A stretch of 59,887 nt of DNA from Streptomyces sp. ISL-96 (GTDB lineage Bacteria; Actinomycetota; Actinomycetes; Streptomycetales; Streptomycetaceae): the NCBI RefSeq assembly GCF_018614035.1, contig NZ_JAGGPA010000037.1, forward strand, positions 1 through 59,887, given 5' to 3'. Positions 53,779 to 59,887 of the stretch are shown here, in pieces; position 1 is the first letter of the stretch; each line of letters opens with the position of its first letter. The translations under genes were made by a program, and so were the position numbers. The notes below the pieces were generated by a model. It did no database searches, was not told where the DNA came from, and worked only from the letters and a program-made list of their open reading frames with translations.

Positions 53779-55001
53779 TTGCTGCCTCCGGCGTCCTTGT
53801 GGTTCGGGTTCTCCCAGATCACGGTGGCGCCCATGCCGAAGCCGACGCACATCGTGGTGAGGCCGTAGCGGACCTCCGGCTGCTCCTCGAACTGCCGCGC
53901 CAGCTGGGTCATCAGGCGTACGCCGGAGGAGGCCAGCGGGTGACCGTAGGCGATCGCGCCGCCGTACTGGTTCACGCGGGCGTCGTCGTCGGCGATGCCG
54001 TAGTGCTCCAGGAACGCGAGGACCTGGACGGCGAACGCCTCGTTGATCTCGAAGAGGTTGATGTCCTCGATCGACAGACCGGCCTTGGCCAGCGCCTTCT
54101 CGGTCGCCGGGATCGGGCCGTAGCCCATGACCTCGGGCTCCACGCCGGCGAAGGCGTAGGAGACGAGGCGCATCTTCACCGGGAGGTTGTGCTCGCGGGC
54201 GAAGTCCTCGGAGGCGATGATCGAGGCGGTGGCGCCGTCGTTGAGACCGGCCGCGTTACCGGCGGTGACGTTGCCGTGGACGCGGAACGGCGTCTTCAGG
54301 TTCGCCAGCGACTCCATCGTGGTGCCCGGACGCATCGGCTCGTCGGCGGTGACCAGGCCCCAGCCGGTCTCGCCGGCTTCCGCGTTGGTACGACGCACCG
54401 AGACCGGCACCAGGTCCTGCTGGATCTTGCCGTCGGCGTACGCCTTGGCGGCCTTCTCCTGCGAGCGCACGGCGTACTCGTCGGTGCGCTGCTTGGTGAT
54501 GCTCGGGTAGCGGTCGTGCAGGTTCTCGGCGGTCATGCCCATGAAGAGGGCGGACTCGTCGACCAGCTTCTCGCTGACGAAGCGCGGGTTCGGATCGACG
54601 CCCTCGCCCATGGGGTGGCGGCCCATGTGCTCGACACCACCGGCGATGACGGCGTCGTACGCGCCGAAGGCGATCGAACCGGCCAGCGACGTCACGGAGG
54701 TGAGCGCGCCGGCGCACATGCGGTCGATGGAGTAGCCCGGGACGGACTGCGGCAGACCGGCGAGGATGCCGGCGGTACGGCCGAGGGTCAGGCCCTGGTC
54801 ACCGATCTGCGTGGTCGCGGCGATGGCGACCTCGTCGATCTTCGCGGGGTCGAGGCCGGGGTTGCGGCGCAGCAGCTCCCGGATGGCCTTCACGACGAGA
54901 TCGTCGGCGCGGGTCTCGTGGTAGATGCCCTTCGGGCCCGCCTTGCCGAACGGGGTGCGGACGCCGTCGACGAAGACGACATCCCTGACGGTACGAGGCA
55001 C
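53775..55001 (-). CDS. fadA: Acetyl-CoA acyltransferase (thiolase)
   Basis: 408 residues from GTG 55001, with GGAGGAG 9 nt upstream; the longer frame to 55136 lacks support. Thiolase active site: the nucleophilic Cys in DRMCAGALTS, His in GGAIAYGHPLASSG and the second Cys in TTMCVGFGMG, with NEAFAVQVLAF. It cleaves 3-ketoacyl-CoA to acetyl-CoA and a shortened acyl-CoA in beta-oxidation. Co-transcribed with fadB by a 4-bp overlap. Confidence 0.95.
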   Translation of the reverse strand: MPRTVRDVVFVDGVRTPFGKAGPKGIYHETRADDLVVKAIRELLRRNPGLDPAKIDEVAIAATTQIGDQGLTLGRTAGILAGLPQSVPGYSIDRMCAGALTSVTSLAGSIAFGAYDAVIAGGVEHMGRHPMGEGVDPNPRFVSEKLVDESALFMGMTAENLHDRYPSITKQRTDEYAVRSQEKAAKAYADGKIQQDLVPVSVRRTNAEAGETGWGLVTADEPMRPGTTMESLANLKTPFRVHGNVTAGNAAGLNDGATASIIASEDFAREHNLPVKMRLVSYAFAGVEPEVMGYGPIPATEKALAKAGLSIEDINLFEINEAFAVQVLAFLEHYGIADDDARVNQYGGAIAYGHPLASSGVRLMTQLARQFEEQPEVRYGLTTMCVGFGMGATVIWENPNHKDAGGSK

Positions 55002-55142
55002 GATTGGCTCTCCTCCAGGGTGCGGGGTGGCACTGCTGCACGCATGTACACGCCGCGTGGGCGTGCCGCGTACCGTCCATGCTACTTGCGGGTAACCAAG
55101 CTGCCCACCCCCCACGGCGGGAGCGGCGAAGGTCACACGACG

Positions 55143-55172
55143 AAGCCCCCGGCCGCGGGCGGTCGGGGGCTT
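55143..55172 (-). terminator. Terminator downstream of rnd
   Basis: AAGCCCCCGGCC pairs with GGTCGGGGGCTT (one G-T pair or mismatch) around GCGGGC, 27 bp past the RNase D stop and before the fadA promoter. Confidence 0.75.
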
Positions 55173-55198
55173 GCTTCATGGCGTCGAACAGGCCGCGA

Positions 55199-56482
55199 TC
55201 AGGTGGCCGCCGTCACGGCCAGTGCCTTGGTCAGCAGCGGTGCCACCCGCTCCACCTGCCACTGGCGTGCGCCGTACGACACCAGCGAAGCCGCCACCGC
55301 TTCCGACGTCGCGTCCTTCGGCGGCTCCCAGCAGACCCGGCGCACCGTGTCCGGGGTGATCAGGTTCTCCTGGGGCATGTTCAGCTCCTCGGCCAGCGCC
55401 GAGACCGCCGCCCGTGCGGCCGACAGGCGGGCCGCCGCCGCCGGGTCCTTGTCCGCCCAGGAACGCGGCGGGGGCGGGCCGGTCACGGCCGCTCCGGGCT
55501 GCGGAAGTTCCGAGTCCGGCAGCACCTTGGCGCGGTCGACGATTGCCTGCCACTGCTCCAGCTGCCGGCGCCCCATGCGGTGACCAAAGCCGGGCAGCAC
55601 GGACAGCGCCTGTACGTTGGCCGGCACGGCCAGCGCCGCCTCGACGATCGCGGTGTCGCTGAGCACCTTGCCGGGCGACACGTCACGCCGCTGGGCGATC
55701 CGGTCCCGGGCGTTCCACAGCTCGCGCACGATCGCCATCTGGCGTCGGCGGCGCACCTTGTGCATCCCCGACGTACGGCGCCACGGGTCCTTGCGGGGCG
55801 GCGCGGGCGGGGCCGACGCGATGGCGTCGAACTCCTGCCGGGCCCACTCCAGCTTCCCCTGCCGGTCGAGCTCCTTCTCCAGCGCGTCGCGCAGGTCGAC
55901 GAGCAGCTCCACGTCGAGCGCGGCGTAACGCAGCCAGGGCTCGGGCAGCGGGCGGGTGGACCAGTCGACGGCGGAGTGGCCCTTCTCCAGGGCGTACCCG
56001 AGGACGGACTCGACCATCGCGCCGAGCCCCACACGCGGGAACCCCGCGAGCCGGCCCGCCAGCTCGGTGTCGAAGAGCCGCGTGGGCATCATGCCTATTT
56101 CGCGCAGGCACGGGAGATCCTGCGTGGCGGCGTGCAGGATCCACTCGGCGCCGTCGAGGGCTTCGCCCAGGCCGGACAGGTCGGGGCAGCCGACCGGATC
56201 GATCAGCGCGCTGCCCGCGCCTTCGCGGCGCAGCTGCACGAGGTAGGCCCGCTGTCCGTACCGGTATCCGGACGCACGCTCGGCGTCGACGGCCACGGGG
56301 CCGGTGCCACGGGCGAAAGCTGCGATGACCTCGTCGAGGGCTTCCATGGTCGCGACCACCGGCGGAATGCCCTCGCGAGGCTCCAGCAAGGGAATCGGCG
56401 CCGTCTCGACGTCATCGTCCAGGGGGGCGCCCCCGGGGTTTCGCAGGTCTGGGTCTGCTGCGGTCTCTTGGGCGTCGGTCAC
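55199..56482 (-). CDS. rnd: Ribonuclease D
   Basis: 427 residues from GTG 56482; the frame runs to 56530 but the sequence there is not conserved-looking. DEDDy exonuclease: Exo I VAVDAERASGYRY, Exo II HAATQDLPCLREIG, Exo III LRYAALDVELLVDL. An HRDC domain follows (IAQRRDVSPGKVLSDTAIVEA, residues ~230-320, shown in part), then a second HRDC-like C-terminal region. It trims 3' ends of tRNA and other stable RNAs. Single gene before fadBA on the same strand. Confidence 0.92.
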   Translation of the reverse strand: MTDAQETAADPDLRNPGGAPLDDDVETAPIPLLEPREGIPPVVATMEALDEVIAAFARGTGPVAVDAERASGYRYGQRAYLVQLRREGAGSALIDPVGCPDLSGLGEALDGAEWILHAATQDLPCLREIGMMPTRLFDTELAGRLAGFPRVGLGAMVESVLGYALEKGHSAVDWSTRPLPEPWLRYAALDVELLVDLRDALEKELDRQGKLEWARQEFDAIASAPPAPPRKDPWRRTSGMHKVRRRRQMAIVRELWNARDRIAQRRDVSPGKVLSDTAIVEAALAVPANVQALSVLPGFGHRMGRRQLEQWQAIVDRAKVLPDSELPQPGAAVTGPPPPRSWADKDPAAAARLSAARAAVSALAEELNMPQENLITPDTVRRVCWEPPKDATSEAVAASLVSYGARQWQVERVAPLLTKALAVTAAT

Positions 56483-56649
56483 GTGTAAAGGGTATCTGCC
56501 CGAACGAACGCCTGACCTGCACTCCTGCACGAAGATGCGGTTGACCTGGGAAAATCAGTCTCAACAGGACTCAGCTTTTCTCGGTACTTCTCGGGGCGGA
56601 GTGCCCCAGAAGTGCCCTAAGCGAACGCTCAGTGAGAAGGTGATCTCAA

Positions 56650-56874
56650 ATGAATGACACCGACCAGGATCGCAAGACCGCCCTCCGGGTGGACGTGATC
56701 CGCCGGTTCATGGAGCTGACAGACAATGTGTGCTGGGAAGGCAACAGCGACCTCGGCGACCCGCAGACCCTGGAATACATGCTCTCCGAGCTGGGCGTCG
56801 AGCGCTGCGCAGAGATCGCCACCGCCCGCCTGCGCGTCCTGGAAAGCGCGGCGCAACTCGCCAGCGCACTCTGA
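56650..56874 (+). CDS. Small acidic protein of unknown function
   Basis: 74 residues from ATG 56650 with AGAAGG about 10 nt upstream. Helical throughout, with RVDVIRRFMELTDNVCWEG and LEYMLSELGVERCAEIATARL. It resembles short proteins seen in Streptomyces accessory regions, but no named family is recalled. It opens the accessory stretch that follows the core genes. Confidence 0.6.
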   Translation: MNDTDQDRKTALRVDVIRRFMELTDNVCWEGNSDLGDPQTLEYMLSELGVERCAEIATARLRVLESAAQLASAL

Positions 56875-56939
56875 GGCTCAACCCTCTGGCCTTGCCCCCC
56901 TGCCGCGCCGCGCCGCCACGGTCACGGCAGGGAGAGGTC

Positions 56940-57167
56940 TCATTGGTCGCGTACGACGATCGCGAACGACGTCCGGATACGCCGGAACGACTTGTGCCCG
57001 CTGCGGCCCGTGTGGCTCATGCACTCCACATCGACCGCAGCCGGATCCGTCGAGGGGGTCGCCTCCCAGTTGCACCACCCGCACTCAGCTTCAAACGTCA
57101 CGTCGGTGTCGGGGTGCTCCGCGATCCGGTGTAGGGCGTAGCGGTATGCTGCGCGCAGAACCGTCAC
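56940..57167 (-). CDS. Small Cys-containing actinobacterial protein (DUF7848-like)
   Basis: 75 residues from GTG 57167, with GGGAGG 5 nt upstream and GTGA overlap with the preceding gene's stop. Key parts: RYALHRIAEHPDTDVTFEAEC, then CGWCNWEATP and the C-S-H block VECMSHTGRSGHKSF, giving a CxxC...CxxH set that could bind zinc. Proteins of this form are common in Streptomyces next to small partners and XRE/DUF6879 pairs. Function unknown; the family name is from memory. Confidence 0.6.
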   Translation of the reverse strand: MTVLRAAYRYALHRIAEHPDTDVTFEAECGWCNWEATPSTDPAAVDVECMSHTGRSGHKSFRRIRTSFAIVVRDQ

Positions 57168-57361
57168 GCGTGCCTCCCAACGGAGTGGTTTCGGATCTCG
57201 ACGTTGCAGTCCGTCACACGCGACCAGTCCCAGGCCGTCACTGCCTCGGCGCGTTCCTTGACAAGGGCCCTGCACACGTCGCACCTGGTATCCGGTTCCG
57301 GGGGCTCAGGGGGAAGGGCCAGATGGACGGGGGGCGCCATAATGGTCTTGGGCTCGCTCAT
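57164..57361 (-). CDS. Small CxxC protein, partner of the preceding gene
   Basis: 65 residues from ATG 57361. The C-terminal half reads TRCDVCRALVKERAEA and RVTDCNVEIRNHS, a Cys set often seen in actinobacterial accessory proteins, with a Pro-rich start. Translationally coupled by GTGA to the 75-residue gene. No function known. Confidence 0.6.
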   Translation of the reverse strand: MSEPKTIMAPPVHLALPPEPPEPDTRCDVCRALVKERAEAVTAWDWSRVTDCNVEIRNHSVGRHA

Positions 57362-57508
57362 GAACTGGACGCTAGAGACCCGTAGTTGGCCACTGGTAGG
57401 CGATATTCTCGATTATTCTCCCGCAGAGCCCTGTGATGCATCGACATTCGTTCGCGGTGGCCTACATCCTGTGAGCCGAGGGGGCTTCACACGAGAGGGG
57501 CAGATCAC

Positions 57509-58261
57509 ATGGCACGCAGGTTGCGCTTCAACGGCACGGGCAGTGGTGGCACCGGGTGTCCGTCTGTACACGAAGATCTCGGAAGCCGGGAGGTCATCGT
57601 TCACGGCCCGCCGCTCACCGATCCCCAAGACATCGCGCAGCTTCAGCATTTGTCCGAGGGCGAGGTAGCCGTCGTGGTGCCGCGTGACCTCCTAGTGGAC
57701 TACGCACCGAAGGACGCTACCCGCTTGGCGAGGATCATTGACCTGGTCGAGTTCGAGGAACTGTTCAGGACCTTCAAGTACACGGCCTGGCGGCTGGAGA
57801 CCCGCAAGCGGTACGCGAGCGACGAGACCACGGACACCTACCGGCAGTTCATCGAGACCGGCACCGCACAGTGGGATCTCGACGACCCGTACTGCACGAT
57901 GATCCGAGCGCAGACCGAGCAGGGTAAGCGAGTCGAGCGAGTGCGTATCGTCGACAGTCCGCCGACCACCGGCCAGCGCTACCTTCTCGACAACGCGAAG
58001 CGGAACAGCGCTCTGGGAGAGGACATTCGAAACCTGTGGCGCGCGGACGCCGAACGGCTGCATCTGCCCGTAGAGGACGTCTGGATCTTCGACTCGCGGC
58101 TGGTCGCCAAGCTGAATTTCGACGACGATGACCAGCTCGTGGACGTCGAACTCATCACAGAGCCCGCAGAGGTCGTGCGGTGTTCGCTGGTGCGCGACGC
58201 CGCGTGGCATCACGCCGTCCCGTACGAGATGTTCGCGGCTGGACTGTCCGCGCCCGAGTAA
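57509..58261 (+). CDS. DUF6879-type protein
   Basis: 250 residues from ATG 57509 with GAGGGG about 8 nt upstream. The second half carries the DUF6879 pattern: EFEELFRTFKYTAWRLETRKRY, MIRAQTEQGKRVERVRIVDSP, VEDVWIFDSRLVAKLNFDDDD. The 75 residues in front look like a separate small domain (a DUF397-like feel is possible). It is followed at 19 bp by an XRE regulator, the usual pairing in Streptomyces, where several such pairs exist, some linked to development (BldB/WhiJ-type systems). Confidence 0.75.
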   Translation: MARRLRFNGTGSGGTGCPSVHEDLGSREVIVHGPPLTDPQDIAQLQHLSEGEVAVVVPRDLLVDYAPKDATRLARIIDLVEFEELFRTFKYTAWRLETRKRYASDETTDTYRQFIETGTAQWDLDDPYCTMIRAQTEQGKRVERVRIVDSPPTTGQRYLLDNAKRNSALGEDIRNLWRADAERLHLPVEDVWIFDSRLVAKLNFDDDDQLVDVELITEPAEVVRCSLVRDAAWHHAVPYEMFAAGLSAPE

Positions 58262-58280
58262 CAGTGAGCGTGTGTAACCG

Positions 58281-59123
58281 GTGAGCACGGACTACCAGCA
58301 GGCACGCGCCGCACTCGGGGTGAGACTCAGGGAACTCCGCACCTCGTGCCCCGGCGGCCGGCTCACCGGTACGCACCTGGCCGAACGGCTCGGCTGGACA
58401 CAGTCGAAGGTCAGCAAACTGGAGAACGGCCGACAGACCCCGACGGCCGACGATCTTCGGTCATGGGCGGAGGCAACCGGCCAGCCTTGGACGAACGACG
58501 AGCTGCTGGCGCGGCTCAAGGGCTTCGAGTCCCACATCCGTTCATGGCGGCGACAGCTCGCGTCGGGCCACCGCCCAGTACAGGACACCTGGAACGAACT
58601 GGTCACCGAGACCTCGGTCATCCACGAGTGGGAGCCCGCCATGGTGTCGGGCATGCTCCAGACGGCCGACTACGCGCGGCATGTCTTCATCCGGTACGCG
58701 GAGCTTCAGAACTCGGTGCACGACACCGAGGAGGCCGTCCGCTCCCGCATGAAGCGGCAGGAGTGGCTCTACCGGCCGGGTAAGAAAATCCACGTCCTCC
58801 TGTGGGAGGCCGCTCTGCGCACCTTGGTCTGTCCGCCATCGGTGCTGGCCGCCCAGTTGGACCGCCTCACAGGGATCGTCGGAATGGACACCGTCGCGCT
58901 CGGGGTCGTCCCGTTCGGGGCACCGCTGAAAATCGCCCCCGCCGACGGGTTCTGGATCTTCGACGACCGGCTCGCCGTGACGGAGGACTGGCACGCCGAG
59001 CTTTGGCTCGACGACGCGGACACCATCGCCACCTACGGACGGGTGTGGCGGACGCTAGAAGAGTCCGCCGTATTCGGAGCCGACGCCCAACGCGTAATCG
59101 CGCAAGCGCGCCGAAGCCTTTGA
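58281..59123 (+). CDS. XRE-family regulator with DUF5753 domain
   Basis: 280 residues from GTG 58281. Helix-turn-helix at ~12-65 (HLAERLGWTQSKVSKLENGR), DUF5753 at ~95-275 (VIHEWEPAMVSGMLQTADYARHV; LWLDDADTIATYG). WhiJ-like regulators of this type act with small partner proteins coded next to them, here the DUF6879-type gene. Likely local regulator of the cluster. Confidence 0.85.
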   Translation: MSTDYQQARAALGVRLRELRTSCPGGRLTGTHLAERLGWTQSKVSKLENGRQTPTADDLRSWAEATGQPWTNDELLARLKGFESHIRSWRRQLASGHRPVQDTWNELVTETSVIHEWEPAMVSGMLQTADYARHVFIRYAELQNSVHDTEEAVRSRMKRQEWLYRPGKKIHVLLWEAALRTLVCPPSVLAAQLDRLTGIVGMDTVALGVVPFGAPLKIAPADGFWIFDDRLAVTEDWHAELWLDDADTIATYGRVWRTLEESAVFGADAQRVIAQARRSL

Positions 59124-59201
59124 GGGGCCGAGGCTCACTGCGGCACACAGTGGCAGTGACTATGCTGAAAAATATCCCAACCTTGTGGGGAAGGGGTCGC
59201 G

Positions 59202-59429
59202 ATGGACCAGCAAGAACCGAAGATCATCAGCCTGGAACAGTTCGAAACATTGCGTACGTGGATTTACAACCTATCCACGAAGGACTGGGCTAATCGGAAC
59301 CTAAAGCCGAAGGAAACCTTTAATGAGGCGCTGAACATCTGCAATCTACTGAAACTCAGCGTGATCATTAACGGCCTGGAGGATTGGAACAAATTTCAGC
59401 CCACGGAGCGCAAACCCAACGATTCATGA
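59202..59429 (+). CDS. Small protein of unknown function, lower GC
   Basis: 75 residues from ATG 59202 with AAGGGG about 5-10 nt upstream. Mostly helical (EQFETLRTWIYNLSTKDW; TFNEALNICNLLKLSVIING). The base composition is visibly lower in GC than the flanks, a sign of recent transfer. No family recognised. Confidence 0.6.
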   Translation: MDQQEPKIISLEQFETLRTWIYNLSTKDWANRNLKPKETFNEALNICNLLKLSVIINGLEDWNKFQPTERKPNDS

Positions 59430-59887
59430 CATGCGCTAAAGTATTATCGCCAGAAATTCTCCTCGCGGAGAGAAAGGGCGACGGCGCGTCTCCGGCGGTC
59501 ACTGTGCGTACGCGGCGGCGACCCGCCCCCCTGCCCCGCCCGACGTCATGTCAGCTCGGGCCGACAGCCCATGCGGTGGCGGCAGTCATCCAGCATACCG
59601 CGCCTGCCATGCGAGTGGAGCCCCACGGGGGCCTCAATGGGGCCCCATCCCACACCACCTACGCAACCAGCACGGAGGGAGCGCACAGGCGCCACCAGGG
59701 GGCCCCAACCGTGGGCCTTGAGCGGTGAGCTGCGGCCCCATGGGATGGGACCCAATCAGGCAGGTACGGCATGCGGTGCTGGAGGCACAGAACAGCGCGC
59801 CCAAAGGCCCGATAAGCCCTACGCCCTAGCCGACCAGCAACGGGGCCAGTCATGCGCACCGCCAAAGGGGGTGGGGCCCACGGGGGC
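59430..59887. other. Terminal stretch without a clear gene
   Basis: 458 bp with many GGGGCCCC-type runs. GGGGCCCCATCCCA (59639-59652) and TGGGATGGGACCC (59741-59753) form a near-perfect inverted pair 88 bp apart. No open frame has convincing coding character. The window ends here. Confidence 0.4.

Noticed and set aside
59546..59865. Short minus-strand open frames at the right edge
   Set aside because: No ribosome binding sites, Gly/Pro/Arg-rich low-complexity products and no conserved pattern.

Overview
The window is high-GC DNA with Streptomyces-like gene content. The gene order murA-like / acnA / NTPase + binding protein / GH92 / ngcEFG / rok7B7 / xylFGH / dxs / permease / fadBA / rnd matches, from memory, a conserved block of the Streptomyces chromosome (SCO5998 to about SCO6030 in S. 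coelicolor). No database search was run, so names rest on motif reading and remembered synteny.

Region 1 (1-6840) is a graveyard of mobile and defence DNA. It holds a frameshifted HsdM-like DNA methylase, a broken IS5-type transposase fragment, and a tyrosine integrase that is cut in two by an IS3-type element, has lost its catalytic arginine and tyrosine, and is therefore dead.

Region 2 (6838-9871) carries an XRE-HTH/MurA fusion with a palindromic candidate operator in front, and an unrecognised 368-residue protein whose first 50 or so codons are in another frame.

Region 3 (9957-25244) is the centre of interest: two divergent Tn7-like transposons (tnsA, tnsB, tniB/tnsC, tniQ) lie head to tail. 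They share similar ends starting TGTSCTGTCTCA, and the same 5-bp sequence GCGGT stands before the first, between the two and after the second. The simplest reading is two successive insertions into one site. Element 1 (9962-19266) is dead: an IS21 element with a CGCGT duplication splits its tniB, and its tnsB tail is frameshifted twice. Its cargo is a TetR / SnoaL-like / NmrA-like set that is bracketed by its own 46-48 bp inverted repeats. Element 2 (19272-25239) looks intact and carries low-GC cargo: a 33-codon membrane microprotein candidate, a soluble protein and a three-helix membrane protein, none recognised. The array ends about 190 bp upstream of the aconitase start.

Region 4 (25280-56482) is core chromosome: aconitase; a membrane-associated NTPase overlapping a membrane-anchored type-1 binding protein; a secreted GH92 alpha-mannosidase; the NgcEFG amino-sugar importer; the ROK regulator Rok7B7 and its xylFGH xylose transporter; Dxs for isoprenoid precursors; an APC permease; a GT-C membrane glycosyltransferase; a NYN-domain nuclease-like protein; a beta-propeller-like protein; the fadB/fadA beta-oxidation pair; and RNase D. 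Strong hairpin terminators separate most of these units.

Region 5 (56650-59887) is a set of small actinobacterial accessory genes (a DUF6879-type protein plus an XRE/DUF5753 regulator and several tiny proteins), ending in a 458-bp stretch without a clear gene.
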